A stretch of DNA of 64,000 bases, taken from the NCBI RefSeq assembly GCF_000240165.1, contig NC_017586.1, positions 5,345,228 to 5,409,227 on the forward strand. Reading direction: 5' to 3'. The notes beneath the pieces were generated by a model, which was given only the letters and a program-made list of their open reading frames with translations, did not search any database and was not told the DNA's origin. A program made the translations under genes and the position numbers. Below are positions 53,994 to 63,371 of the stretch, in pieces (position 1 is the first letter of the stretch; every line of letters begins with the position of its first letter). The stretch comes from Streptantibioticus cattleyicolor NRRL 8057 = DSM 46488 (GTDB taxonomy: Bacteria; Actinomycetota; Actinomycetes; Streptomycetales; Streptomycetaceae).

Positions 53994-56216
53994 TCAGGCC
54001 CGCTCCGGCGCGCACTCGTACAGCGTCCCGCCGCCGCCGAACGCCTGGGTGGTGGTCACGCCGTACCGGGCGGAGGGCACCGCGGCGCAGTGGGCCCGGA
54101 CCCAGGTGCGGACGCGGCCGGTGGCGCCCGCGGTGCCGCCGCGTCCGGGGAAGCCGCCGCCGGAGCCGGAGAGCAGGACGAAGCGCAGTCGGCCGCCGCG
54201 GACCAGGGCGGTGAAGTCGCCCGGTGAGGGGTGGGGGACGGAGCCGCTGAAGCCGCCCATGGGCAGCACGGTGTCGCCGGTGGCCAGGATGTAGGGGGAG
54301 GCGGCGTTCCAGCCGTCGGTGGCCAGGACGTAACGGGCGCCGCCCTGGCGGGACTTGACGTACGCGTACAGCTTGCGTTCGTCGGCGGTGAGCCGGGTGG
54401 TGATGTCACCGCCGGGTCCGCCGCGGGAGGCGCCCGCCGCGCCGGGGACGGCCCTGGCCCGGCCGCCGCCCATCGCCGAGGGGCCGGCGCCGGCGTCGAA
54501 GGCGCTGCCCGCGTACGCCGGGTCGAGCACCGAGGCCGACCAGGCGACCGGGGTGACCACCGCCCCGGCGAGACCGGCCAGCACCCCGGCGGTCACCAGC
54601 CTGGACCGGGTGCGCCGGGTGACCCGGCCCAGCACCATCGCGGCCACCCCGGCCAGACAGGCCGCCGCCGTCAGCCACTTCAGCCACGGCAGGAAGTCCG
54701 GGTGGAACGAGGACAGGTACCAGCTCCAGACCGCCTCGGCGGCCACCGCCACCGGCAGCGCCCAGCCCCGGGGACCGCCCGCCCGGTAGGCCCGCCGCAT
54801 CAGCACGGCGCCGGCCGCCGTCAGCGCCGCCAGCGGCGGGGCCAGCGTCGCCATGTACGCGGTGTGCGGGATGGAGCCCATCGCGCTGAACACCACGCCG
54901 ACCACCACCAGCCAGCCACCCCACAACACCAGCCCGCCCAGCGTCCGGTCACCCCGCCCGGCACGCCGCCGCCACCACACCCCGAGCACCAGCGTCAGCA
55001 ACGCGAACGGGTACAGCCAGCCGATCTGCGGCGCGAAGCGGCTCTGGAAGAGCTTCAGCCAGCTCGGCCCGGCGTCCATGCCTCCCGGCCCGCCGCCCGG
55101 AGCGCCCGGCCCGCCCCGGCCACCGGCGAACGGCCGCGCCGAGCCGGTGCCTTCGCCGGTGCCGCCGTTCCTCGCCGCCTTGCCGCCGCCCGCCGGGAAG
55201 ACGCCGTTCCCCGGTGCCCGGGTGCCGGGGAACGGAGCACCGCCGAAACCGCCGGCCCGCCACGACGCCGTACCGCCCGGACGCGTCCCCCGCGCCGCGC
55301 CGCCGGACCCCGTCGAGGCCACCGAGCCGGGGACGTGGATGCCGAAGCGTTCCAGGCCGTTGTAGCCGAAGACCATGGCGAACGCGCTGTTGTCGGTGCT
55401 GCCGTCCACGTACGGCCGGTCCTTGGCCGGGACGACGGTCATCATCACCACCCACGACAGCGACACCGCCAGGCAGACCACCCCGGCCACCAGCAGGTGG
55501 CCGACCCGGCGGCGCAGCCGCACCGGCGCCGCCACCAGGTAGGCGGTGGCGAGCGCGGGCAGCACCATCCACGCCTGGAGCATCTTGGCCTGGAACCCCA
55601 GCCCCACCCACACCCCGGAGAGCACCAGCGAACGCAACCGGGCGTCGAGCAGCGCGCGTTGGGCGCAGTCGGCCGCCATCACCAGGCAGAACGTCAGGCC
55701 GCCGTCCTCCATGGAGTGGCCGAACATCGAGGCCACCACCGGGGTGCAGGTGAACAGCGCCGCCGCGGTGATCCCCGCCACCGGCCCCGCCCAGCGCCGC
55801 ACCACCCGGTGGAGCACCAGCACGCAGATGACGCCCTCGACGCACTGCGGCAACGTCACCGACCAGGCGTGGAAGCCGAACAGCCGGGCGGAGAGCGCCT
55901 GCGGCACGAAGGAGCCGGGGATCTTGTCCGGGGTGATGGTGGCCCCCGGGTCCATCGCCCCGAACAGCAGCGCCTTCCAGCTCACCGACATGCTCTTGAC
56001 GGCGTCGGAGTAGTACAGCGCGAAGCCGGACGAGGTGATGTTCCACGCGTACAGCACGGCGGCGACCACGGCCGTGGCCAGCAGCGCGGGGCGGGCCCAC
56101 GGCGGCTGGCCGGCCGGCGAGCGCCAGAACCGCCAGGCGGCGCCGGGCCGCCGACTCGCCGACCGCGACGGCCGGCCGGCCCGCGGACAAGGATCGGCAA
56201 CGGTCGCGGACACCAC
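53994..56216 (-). CDS. GT39-type membrane glycosyltransferase (ArnT/PMT-like)
   Basis: About 740 residues with roughly 12 helices. The catalytic first loop reads WNITSSGFALYYSDAVKSMS; the Asp is the usual GT39 acid. PDKIPGSFVPQALSARLFGF follows, then FGHSMEDGGLTFCLVMAADC, and FGYNGLERFGIHVPG opens a long Gly/Pro-rich outer loop. The C-terminal domain is outside the membrane. These enzymes move a sugar from a polyprenyl phosphate to wall polymers, lipids or proteins. GTG 56216 is used since GGAGG then has a 6-nt spacer. Confidence 0.85.
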   Translation of the reverse strand: MVSATVADPCPRAGRPSRSASRRPGAAWRFWRSPAGQPPWARPALLATAVVAAVLYAWNITSSGFALYYSDAVKSMSVSWKALLFGAMDPGATITPDKIPGSFVPQALSARLFGFHAWSVTLPQCVEGVICVLVLHRVVRRWAGPVAGITAAALFTCTPVVASMFGHSMEDGGLTFCLVMAADCAQRALLDARLRSLVLSGVWVGLGFQAKMLQAWMVLPALATAYLVAAPVRLRRRVGHLLVAGVVCLAVSLSWVVMMTVVPAKDRPYVDGSTDNSAFAMVFGYNGLERFGIHVPGSVASTGSGGAARGTRPGGTASWRAGGFGGAPFPGTRAPGNGVFPAGGGKAARNGGTGEGTGSARPFAGGRGGPGAPGGGPGGMDAGPSWLKLFQSRFAPQIGWLYPFALLTLVLGVWWRRRAGRGDRTLGGLVLWGGWLVVVGVVFSAMGSIPHTAYMATLAPPLAALTAAGAVLMRRAYRAGGPRGWALPVAVAAEAVWSWYLSSFHPDFLPWLKWLTAAACLAGVAAMVLGRVTRRTRSRLVTAGVLAGLAGAVVTPVAWSASVLDPAYAGSAFDAGAGPSAMGGGRARAVPGAAGASRGGPGGDITTRLTADERKLYAYVKSRQGGARYVLATDGWNAASPYILATGDTVLPMGGFSGSVPHPSPGDFTALVRGGRLRFVLLSGSGGGFPGRGGTAGATGRVRTWVRAHCAAVPSARYGVTTTQAFGGGGTLYECAPERA

Positions 56217-56363
56217 GAACACCTCCGGGATGGCGGGGAAGCGGGCCCGATGTGTGGCGGCCGTCCCGGCCGCGGCCCTGGATCACCGTAGACCGGCGGT
56301 GGATGAGAAAGGTCTGGTGCCGATGAGGGTCCGATTAATTTCGCCCCGCGGTGCCTTCGCGGT

Positions 56364-58190
56364 TCAGTCCGGGTGCCCGGGCGACGTGCCGGCACGGGTG
56401 TCGGGGAGCAGGTAGACCGCGTCGGCGTGGCGGGCGAGGGCGTGGTCGTGGGTGATGAGCACGGTGGTGCGTCCGGCCATCAGCCGTTGCAGCGGGCCCA
56501 GTACGTTGGCCGCCGCGCGGTCGTCGAGGCCGGCGGTGGGTTCGTCCAGGACGAGCACCTGGGTGCCGCGCAGGAACGCCCGGGCGATGGCGACGCGCCG
56601 GGCCTGTCCGCCGGAGAGCTGGAAGCCGTTCTCGCCCACCACGGTGTCGTAGCCGTCCGGCAGCGCGGTGATGAAGGCGTGCGCGTCGGCGTCGCGGGCG
56701 GCCCGGGTGATCTCCGCCGGGGAGGCGTCCGGGCGGCCGTAGGCGATGTTGTGTCCGATGCTGGCGTGGAACAACTGGGCCTGCTGCGGCAGCAGTGTGA
56801 CCGCCTGCCGTACCGCCGTCACCTCCATGTCCCGCAGGTCCACCCCGTTGAGCCGCACCGCCCCGCCCAGCGGGTCCATGAACCGCACCAGCAGCTTGGC
56901 CAGCGTGGACTTGCCCACCCCGCTCGGCCCCATCACGGCGAGCACCTGACCGGGCGCCACCGTGAACCCCACGTCGTCCAGGACCACGGTGCCGGGGTGC
57001 GAGGGGTAACCGGCCCGCAGGCGCTCGCAGGTCAGCGTGGCCGGCCCGGACGGCGGCGGGACGGGACGGGCGGGGGCGGGCAGCGGGGAGCGGACGCGCA
57101 GGAGTTCGAGGACCCGTTCGGCGGCGGCGCCGGCCGCACCGACCATGGTGACCAGGCCGGACAGGGTGCGTACCGGGCCGAAGAGCTGGGTGAGGAAGGC
57201 GGCGAAGGCCAGCAGTCCGCCCAGGGTGAGCGCGCCCCGGGAGAGTTCGAAGGCGCCCAGGCCCACCACGGCGAGCCCGCCGACGACCTCCAGCACGTCG
57301 AGGACGGCCGGATAGAGGAAGCCCACCCGGGCGGTGGCGAGTTCGGCCCGCATCAGCGAGCGCCCCTCCTCGTCCACCCGGGCCACCTCGCGGTGCTGCT
57401 GGTTGTAGGCGTGGCTGAGGCCGGACAGCGCCAGGCTCTCCTCCAGCACCGCGGTGAGCGCGCCGTTGCGGCGGCGTGCCTGCCGGGACAACTCCTGCAC
57501 CCGGCCGCCGAACCGGCGGGCGGCGACGGCGAACACCGGGGCGGTGGCCAGCGCGGCCAGCGCCAGTGGCCAGCTGAGGTAGAAGGCGGCGGCGACCGAG
57601 AACACCATGCTGATCACCGCGGTGACGAACTGGATCACCCCGGAGGCCACCAGTTGCTCGACCCGCTGGACGTCGGAGGTGATCCGGGCGACCACGTCAC
57701 CGTGGCGCCGGGTGTGCAGGGTGTCCGGCGGCAGGGTGTGCAGATGGGCGGTGATCGCGGTGCGCAGCCGCAGGATGAACCGTTCGGCCACCCGGGCCGT
57801 GGTGTAGTCACCGGCGAAGGCGGCGACCCCCGCGGCGGCGGCCAGCCCCACCATGGCCCCGGCCAGCGGCCAGAAGGCGGCGAACCGCCGGGGCACCAGC
57901 ACCTGGTCGATCAACTCCTTGAACAGCCAGATCGACACCACCTCACCGGCCGCCCCGGCGACCATCAGCAGCGCGGCCACCGGCAGCCAGTACCGGTCGG
58001 GCCGCACCCACGGCCAGAAGCGGCGGAAGACCGCCGACGGTGATTCGGCGGGGGAGACGGCCACCGGGCCGTCGTCGGCGTAGGTGTGCCGGGGCGCCGC
58101 GTGCCTGCGGCGCGGCCGGTCGGCAGGCTCGGTCACGTCCGGTCCGCCGCCGGTGCCCCCGGCGGGCCGTACGCGGATCACGTCCACCAC
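56364..58190 (-). CDS. ABC transporter, fused membrane and ATPase domains (exporter half)
   Basis: A protein of about 608 residues. After a basic N-terminus come six helices of an exporter-type membrane domain (WLPVAALLMVAGAAGEVVSI, ITSDVQRVEQLVASGVIQFV). The ATPase follows: Walker A GPSGVGKSTL, Q-loop LLPQQAQLF, signature QLSGGQARRVAIARAFL, Walker B VLVLDEPTAGLDD and switch His in LITHDHAL. A half-transporter like this should form a homodimer. The start is uncertain: GTG 58190 has GGAAGG, and GTG 58136 is another option. No clue to the substrate. Confidence 0.86.
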   Translation of the reverse strand: MVDVIRVRPAGGTGGGPDVTEPADRPRRRHAAPRHTYADDGPVAVSPAESPSAVFRRFWPWVRPDRYWLPVAALLMVAGAAGEVVSIWLFKELIDQVLVPRRFAAFWPLAGAMVGLAAAAGVAAFAGDYTTARVAERFILRLRTAITAHLHTLPPDTLHTRRHGDVVARITSDVQRVEQLVASGVIQFVTAVISMVFSVAAAFYLSWPLALAALATAPVFAVAARRFGGRVQELSRQARRRNGALTAVLEESLALSGLSHAYNQQHREVARVDEEGRSLMRAELATARVGFLYPAVLDVLEVVGGLAVVGLGAFELSRGALTLGGLLAFAAFLTQLFGPVRTLSGLVTMVGAAGAAAERVLELLRVRSPLPAPARPVPPPSGPATLTCERLRAGYPSHPGTVVLDDVGFTVAPGQVLAVMGPSGVGKSTLAKLLVRFMDPLGGAVRLNGVDLRDMEVTAVRQAVTLLPQQAQLFHASIGHNIAYGRPDASPAEITRAARDADAHAFITALPDGYDTVVGENGFQLSGGQARRVAIARAFLRGTQVLVLDEPTAGLDDRAAANVLGPLQRLMAGRTTVLITHDHALARHADAVYLLPDTRAGTSPGHPD

Positions 58191-58268
58191 GTCGCGCACC
58201 TTCCGGACAAAGAGGTCGGGGACCGCCGGAAGGATCCGGGGCCCCCTGGGTCAGATGTTCCGCGGCGG

Positions 58269-58403
58269 TCAGTAGTACCCGTAGCCGCCGTACCAACGGT
58301 CGTAGCAGCCGTGGTGGTGGTGATGGTGGTGACGGTGGCGACGGAAGAAGTCGCCCCGGCCACGGCCGTATCCGCGTCCGAAGAACGATCCGAAGAATCC
58401 CAT
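58269..58403 (-). CDS. 44-residue His/Gly/Tyr-rich microprotein
   Basis: A very small gene with a strong ribosome site (GGGAGG, 5-nt spacer). The protein begins MGFFGSFFGRGYGRGRGDFF, then has a run of seven His (RRHRHHHHHHHG), one Cys, and a tyrosine-rich end GGYGYY. The His cluster could bind Ni, Zn, Cu or Co. The Gly/Tyr/Phe/Arg content resembles low-complexity phase-separating or surface-coating peptides. It lies between the ABC exporter gene and a divergent permease gene. No family name known to me. Confidence 0.65.
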   Translation of the reverse strand: MGFFGSFFGRGYGRGRGDFFRRHRHHHHHHHGCYDRWYGGYGYY

Positions 58404-58718
58404 GGTGACCTCCCTTCCAGGGTTCGTCGTTGGGCGAGTTGCCGTCGCGTCGGCCGCCCGTGCGGGGCGTCGGCACGACCTCACCCAGCATACGTACACC
58501 CCACATATACGGACAAATTGGGGCAGTGTTCACCGTTGGCCGGCCGAATTCTTCTGCGAGGGCACGGTGATTACCATCCGCACTTGTACGGTTGCCCAAC
58601 GTACTGTCCGGGCTTGACTGATGATGCGTCAGGTTTGTCCGGGCGCCGGTCTGCCGAGGATTACCGCGCGCACGGCACGGCCGCAGGCACCGGCCAGGTC
58701 ACGACAGGGAGGCGGCGG
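58404..58718. other. 315-bp divergent regulatory region
   Basis: This region separates the His-rich microprotein (minus) from an amino-acid permease (plus). It has an AT-richer patch around 58490-58530 (ACATATACGGACAAATTGG) likely to hold promoters. An imperfect palindrome, GTACG-GTTG-CC-CAAC-GTAC (58586-58604), may be an operator. No gene seen. Confidence 0.45.
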
Positions 58719-60161
58719 ATGGCCCGAACCGGACCCTCGGACGGCACGAGGCGGCCCGCCGACGACGGCCCCGCGGCCGGCCGGCGCCCCGAGGAGCGCT
58801 CCACCGCCCCCGGGCTGCGCCGCGCCTCGCTGGGCCCGCTGGGCGTCCTCGCCATCGCCGTCTCCGCCATCTCGCCCACCACCTCCGTCTTCCTGGTGTA
58901 CGGCTCGGCGCTGCGGTCGGCCGGCACCGGGGTGGTGTGGGCGTTCGTCATCGGCGGGGTGATCGCGCTCGGCATGGCGCTGTGCTACGCCGAGGCCGGT
59001 TCGCTCTTCCCGTCGGCGGGCGGCGCGTACACCATCGTCCACCGGGCGCTCGGCCCGGTGGCCGGCGGGGTGACCAGCACGCTCTTCCTGCTGCTCGGGC
59101 TGGTCTCGACCGCCTCCATCCTGGTCGCCTCGGCCACCTACGTCTCCTCGCTGGTGCCCGGCGGACTCCCCGTCGGATGGCTGGCGCTCGGCATGATGGC
59201 GCTGGTCACCGCGGTCTCGGTGGGCAGGATCTCGCCGGCCGGCTGGGTGGCGGGCGGCATGCTCGTCCTGGAACTCGCCGTCGTCCTGGTCTTCACCGCG
59301 GTCGCCTTCGGCCACGCCGCGCACGGCGTCCACCCCATCACCCACCCCGTGGTCGTCTCGCACGGGGCGGCGGGCCCGGTCGGCGCGGCCGGGCTGCTGG
59401 CCGCCGTGGTGCCCGCGCTCTTCGCCTTCAACGGCTACGACTGGCCGCTGTACTTCGCGGAGGAGGCCAAGGGGTCACGCCGGACCGGGCCGCGGGCCGT
59501 CGTGGTGGCCGCCGTCCTCGCCGTGGTGGTCGAGGTGCTCGCGGTGATCGCCGCCACCGGCGCCGTCGGCGACCTCGGCAGGGCCACCGCGGACCCCTCC
59601 CCGCTGGCGTTCGTCGCCCACCAGGTGCTCGGCCCGGCCGGGGCCGACGTGCTGATCGCCGGCGTCGCGCTGGCCATGTTCGACACCGGCCTCGCCGCCA
59701 ACCTCGGCTACGCCCGCGTCTACTACGCCGCCGCCCGCGACGGGATGCTCCCCGGCCCGCTCGGCCGCTTCTTCGGACGGGTCTCGCCGCGCTCCCGGGT
59801 GCCGGTGCGCGGCTTCCTGTTCCTCCTGGCCGGCAACGGGCTGCTGTGCGTCTTCAGCTCGCTGGACGACCTGATCACCTTCACCGGCGTCATGATCGTC
59901 ATCGTCTATCTGCTGGTGGCCGTCTCTGCGCTGGTCTGCCGGGTACGCCGGCGCGGGGCGCGGCCCCCGTTCCGCATGCCGTGGTGGCCGCTGCCGCCGC
60001 TGGTCGCCGTCGTCGGTGTGGTGGTCGCGCTCAGCCGGCAGGACCCCCGCGACCTGCTGACCGCCTTCGGCCTCGCGGCGGTCGCGGCGGCCGGGTACGC
60101 GGCCGTACGGCACCGGCTGCCGGCCCGGGCCCGGCCGCGCGAGGACGACGGCGCGCCGTGA
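58719..60161 (+). CDS. APC-family amino acid permease
   Basis: A 480-residue transporter with about 12 helices after a polar N-terminus of 35 residues. The family start LGPLGVLAIAVSAISPTTSV, then AEAGSLFPSAGGAYTIVHRA and FAFNGYDWPLYFAEEAKGSR, are typical APC landmarks. GGGAGG precedes the ATG. It is not close to any catabolic gene, so the substrate is unknown. Confidence 0.87.
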   Translation: MARTGPSDGTRRPADDGPAAGRRPEERSTAPGLRRASLGPLGVLAIAVSAISPTTSVFLVYGSALRSAGTGVVWAFVIGGVIALGMALCYAEAGSLFPSAGGAYTIVHRALGPVAGGVTSTLFLLLGLVSTASILVASATYVSSLVPGGLPVGWLALGMMALVTAVSVGRISPAGWVAGGMLVLELAVVLVFTAVAFGHAAHGVHPITHPVVVSHGAAGPVGAAGLLAAVVPALFAFNGYDWPLYFAEEAKGSRRTGPRAVVVAAVLAVVVEVLAVIAATGAVGDLGRATADPSPLAFVAHQVLGPAGADVLIAGVALAMFDTGLAANLGYARVYYAAARDGMLPGPLGRFFGRVSPRSRVPVRGFLFLLAGNGLLCVFSSLDDLITFTGVMIVIVYLLVAVSALVCRVRRRGARPPFRMPWWPLPPLVAVVGVVVALSRQDPRDLLTAFGLAAVAAAGYAAVRHRLPARARPREDDGAP

Positions 60162-60185
60162 CCCGGGCCGGGAGGCGTGCCGGGC

Positions 60186-60611
60186 TCACCGCCGACGCCG
60201 CGCCGCCGGCCGGTCGGTGCACAGCGACCAGATCACGAAGAGCCCGATCGCCACGGTGATGACGGCCCAGGCCGGCTGGTAGGGCAGCCACCCGACGTTG
60301 ACGACCACCACCGCCGCGGCCAGCGCCACCCCGACCGCCCGCGCCCACGCCGCACCGGCGAGAACGCCCCACCCGACGGCCACCGACAGCACCCCGAGGG
60401 ACAGGTGGATCCAGCCCCAGGTGACCGGGTCGAACCGGAACAGGTAGTCACCGATGGCGGCGTAGACGTCGTCGCGGGCGATCCCCGCGATGCCGCCGAG
60501 GACGCCGAGCACGCCGTCCACCAGCATCAGCACCCCGGCGAAGACCGTGCCGCCGGCCGCCCACACGCTCGGGCGCCGCGTCGTGCCCCGGCCGCTGCCC
60601 CCACTCCCCAT
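60186..60611 (-). CDS. DUF7144-type four-helix membrane protein
   Basis: A 141-residue membrane protein with four helices, including VFAGVLMLVDGVLGVLGGIA, IHLSLGVLSVAVGWGVLAG and AWAVITVAIGLFVIWSLCTD. DYLFRFDPVTWGWIHL is typical of the family, which is common in actinobacteria and of unknown role. It is convergent with the permease gene, 25 bp apart. Confidence 0.8.
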   Translation of the reverse strand: MGSGGSGRGTTRRPSVWAAGGTVFAGVLMLVDGVLGVLGGIAGIARDDVYAAIGDYLFRFDPVTWGWIHLSLGVLSVAVGWGVLAGAAWARAVGVALAAAVVVVNVGWLPYQPAWAVITVAIGLFVIWSLCTDRPAARRRR

Positions 60612-60690
60612 GGCCGCTCCTCCCGCAACCGTGGCCCTGGCCGCATTCCCCCGCCCAACCAGCCGTTTAGGAGCGGGAGGTGACGGTCAT

Positions 60691-60696
60691 TACGAT
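60691..60696 (+). promoter_or_regulatory. Possible -10 box for leaderless vWA gene
   Basis: TACGAT lies 6 nt before GTG 60703, and no ribosome site lies at normal distance from that start, so the gene may be read from a leaderless transcript. A GGGAGG at 60675-60680 is 22 nt away, too far to serve. Confidence 0.4.
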
Positions 60697-60702
60697 CTGC
60701 GG

Positions 60703-62007
60703 GTGATCACCAGACGACGATCCGCGGCCGGCCTGCTCAGCATGCTGGCCGCCTTGACCATGCTCGGCGCACCACCCGCACAGGCCGGGGAACCCGGCGC
60801 CAAGGAACCGCCCAAGGTCGAACTGGTCCTCGACGTCAGCGGCTCGATGCGGGCCCAGGACATCGACGGCCGCAGCCGCATATCCGTGGCCCAGCAGTCC
60901 TTCGACGAGGTCGTGGACGCCCTCCCGGACGAGACCCAGCTGGGCATCCGCGTCCTGGGCGCCAAGTACCCCGGCGAGGACAAGGCACTCGGCTGCCAGG
61001 ACACCCAGCAGATAGCCCCGGTCGGCCCGGTCGACCGCACCGAGGCCAAGACGGCCATCGCCACGCTGCGGCCCACCGGCTGGACCCCCATCGGGCTCGC
61101 CCTGCGCGCCGCCGCCAAGGACCTGGGCAGCGGGGAGACCACCCGCCGGATCGTCCTCATCACCGACGGCGAGGACGACTGCGCCCCGCCCGACCCCTGC
61201 GACGTCGCCCGCGAACTGGCCGCGCAGGGCACCCACCTGGTGGTCGACACCCTCGGCCTCACCCTGGACGACAAGGTCCGCCGCCAGCTCACCTGCATCG
61301 CGGACGCCACCGGCGGCACCTACACCGCCGTCCAGCACCAGAGCCAGCTCACCGGCCGGCTCAACCAGCTCGTGGACCGCGCCAAGGACACCTACCGGCA
61401 GACCCCCTCCCAGGTCTCCGGCACCGACGGCTGCGACCACGCGCCCATCCTCACCCCCGGCGTCTACACCGACCGGGAGCGCTTCGCCGAGCACCGCTGG
61501 TACCGGGTGCCGGTCCAGCCCGGCCAGGAACTGCGGGCCTCGGTCTCGCTCGCCCTGGACCGGCCGCTCAACCCCGACTACGGGGTGCTGCTGCGCGCCA
61601 CCGCCCCCGACGGCCGGGAACTCGTCCGGGGCACCGACGCGGGCAGCGGACGCACCGACGTCCTCTCCGCGGGGCTGCGCTGGTCCGGCCAGGAAGCCCC
61701 GGCCGCCACCCCCAGCGCCTCGGCGACCACCGCGCCCGACGGCACCGCCGCCACCGACACCGTGGCCGCGCACACCGTCTGCCTGGTGGTCAGCAACTCC
61801 TTCTCCGCCCCGGCGGGCGTACGCACCACCCCCGGCATGCCGCTGGAGCTCACCGTGGACGTGGTGCCCTCGTCCGCCGGTCCGCACGGGCCGGACCTGG
61901 GCCGCGGCTGGCTGCTGCTGCTCGTGCTGGCGGTCACCGGACTGCTGGCCGGCCTGATCTTCGGCTGGCTCGCCCGCTGGCGGATCGCCGTCTGGAGGGA
62001 GAACTGA
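60703..62007 (+). CDS. Secreted, membrane-anchored vWA-domain protein
   Basis: A 434-residue protein. It has a signal peptide (RRRSAAGLLSMLAALTMLGA) and a von Willebrand A domain with the MIDAS metal site: VELVLDVSGSMRAQD (DxSxS), the Thr in PTGWTPIG and the Asp in IVLITDGEDDC. An extracellular beta-rich region of about 150 residues follows, then a C-terminal membrane helix LLLLVLAVTGLLAGLIFGWL and a short basic tail. The next gene begins 2 bp after its stop, giving a two-gene unit. It probably binds a ligand or partner at the cell surface. Confidence 0.85.
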   Translation: MITRRRSAAGLLSMLAALTMLGAPPAQAGEPGAKEPPKVELVLDVSGSMRAQDIDGRSRISVAQQSFDEVVDALPDETQLGIRVLGAKYPGEDKALGCQDTQQIAPVGPVDRTEAKTAIATLRPTGWTPIGLALRAAAKDLGSGETTRRIVLITDGEDDCAPPDPCDVARELAAQGTHLVVDTLGLTLDDKVRRQLTCIADATGGTYTAVQHQSQLTGRLNQLVDRAKDTYRQTPSQVSGTDGCDHAPILTPGVYTDRERFAEHRWYRVPVQPGQELRASVSLALDRPLNPDYGVLLRATAPDGRELVRGTDAGSGRTDVLSAGLRWSGQEAPAATPSASATTAPDGTAATDTVAAHTVCLVVSNSFSAPAGVRTTPGMPLELTVDVVPSSAGPHGPDLGRGWLLLLVLAVTGLLAGLIFGWLARWRIAVWREN

Positions 62008-62009
62008 CC

Positions 62010-62837
62010 ATGCGCGCACGGACAACGGCCGCCCTGACGGCCGCCGCCGCGGTCACCGTACTGGCCACCGCGGGGCCCGCCCTCGCGGACGCCACACCCA
62101 CCCCGTCCGCCTCCGCCTCGGCCGGCGGCGACACCACGGTCACCACCGCCGGCACCTCGTTCCTGACCGCCACCACCATCCGCCCCGGCCAGCACGCCGA
62201 ACTGGCCGCCTCCACCGGCGACTACCTGTACTGGTCGTTCGCCGCCGCGGCCGGGCAGACCGACCACGTCACGGTGGACATCACCCTGCCCCCGGCCGCC
62301 GACCGGCACGGCGAGGCCACCTGGACCGTCGAGGTCTTCGACGGGCTCCGCCGCCGCCAGGCGTGCGCGGCCGGCGCGCAGACCGTCACCGCCGACACCG
62401 GCGACCAGTCGGTGGCGCTGGACTGCACCTTGCGGCAGATCCGCTCGTGGGCCGAGCCGTGGTCCGGCGACCCACTGCCCGGCACGTACTACCTGCGCGT
62501 CTCCGCCACCGACCTGCCCGAGCAGGACCTCGGCCTCGCGGTACGCGCCCAGGTACGGCTCACCGCGAAGAACGGCGACGGGCAGCCGGACGGCGCCTCG
62601 CTGAAGGAGCCGTTGTCACCGGCGGTCAACGCCGGTGCCACGGTGGCCCCGGACACCGCGGTCTCCGCGGCCCCCTCCGCCGCCGCCTCGGCGCCCAAGC
62701 CGGTGGCTCAGGCCAAGGGGTGGTTCGCCTCGCTGTCCACCCGGTGGCTGTGGACCGCGGCCGGCGGGGTGCTCGCCGCGCTCGCCGGGGTGGGCGGCTA
62801 CACCCTCACCCGCCACCCGCGCCGCTGGTTCTCCTGA
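62010..62837 (+). CDS. Secreted, C-terminally anchored partner of the vWA protein
   Basis: A 275-residue protein with a signal peptide (TTAALTAAAAVTVLATAGPA, cleaved after ALA), one beta-sandwich-like domain (TIRPGQHAELAASTGDYLYW to GTYYLRVSATDLPEQDLGLA), an Ala/Pro linker and a C-terminal membrane helix (RWLWTAAGGVLAALAGVGGY) with basic tail. Two Cys flank the domain's middle (RQACAAG, LDCTLRQ) and may pair. The next-door vWA protein ends in a similar anchor. Function unknown; a surface complex is plausible. Confidence 0.75.
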   Translation: MRARTTAALTAAAAVTVLATAGPALADATPTPSASASAGGDTTVTTAGTSFLTATTIRPGQHAELAASTGDYLYWSFAAAAGQTDHVTVDITLPPAADRHGEATWTVEVFDGLRRRQACAAGAQTVTADTGDQSVALDCTLRQIRSWAEPWSGDPLPGTYYLRVSATDLPEQDLGLAVRAQVRLTAKNGDGQPDGASLKEPLSPAVNAGATVAPDTAVSAAPSAAASAPKPVAQAKGWFASLSTRWLWTAAGGVLAALAGVGGYTLTRHPRRWFS

Positions 62838-62876
62838 ACCCCGGCCGGGCCGCCCACCACCGGGCGGCCCGGCCCC

Positions 62877-63311
62877 TCACCCCTCGACCACGCCGTCCAC
62901 GTACACCCAGGCGCCCTCGTGGCGGCTGAAGCGGCTGTTCTCCCGCATCTCGCCACGGCGCCCCCGCTCGGTGTACTCGGCGCGGAACTCCACCGTGCCC
63001 TCGGTGTGGAACGCGCTGCCGCCGGTGGTGCCCAGGATCTCCAGCCGCGTCCAGCGCACCCCCGGGGCCGGCTCCACCGCCGGCGGCCGGGTGTCCGGAT
63101 GCCAACTGCGCAGCAGATACGCCTCGTCGCCCACCGCGAACGCGCTGAACCGCGAACGCATCAACTCCTCCGCGGTGGCCGCCCGCGCCGCCCCGCTGTG
63201 CAGCCGCCCGCAGCACCCCGGATACCCGGCACCGCTGCCGCACGGGCACGACGCCGGGGCCGGCGCCGCCGCCGGGCGGGACGGTCTCGGTCGGGAGGTT
63301 CTCTTGCCCAT
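62877..63311 (-). CDS. YchJ family protein with SEC-C zinc motif
   Basis: A 144-residue protein. The N-terminal SEC-C motif CPCGSGAGYPGCCG would bind zinc. It is followed by the YchJ/NTF2-like domain: TAEELMRSRFSAFAVGDEAY, LLRSWHPDTRP and VEFRAEYTERGRRGEMRENS. The family is widespread; its activity is not well established. It is convergent with the vWA partner gene. Confidence 0.9.
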   Translation of the reverse strand: MGKRTSRPRPSRPAAAPAPASCPCGSGAGYPGCCGRLHSGAARAATAEELMRSRFSAFAVGDEAYLLRSWHPDTRPPAVEPAPGVRWTRLEILGTTGGSAFHTEGTVEFRAEYTERGRRGEMRENSRFSRHEGAWVYVDGVVEG

Positions 63312-63371
63312 GCGTCCATTGTGGGGTCCGGTCTCGCGGCGGCCGGGCCCGGGATGACGGCACGGCGTGGG

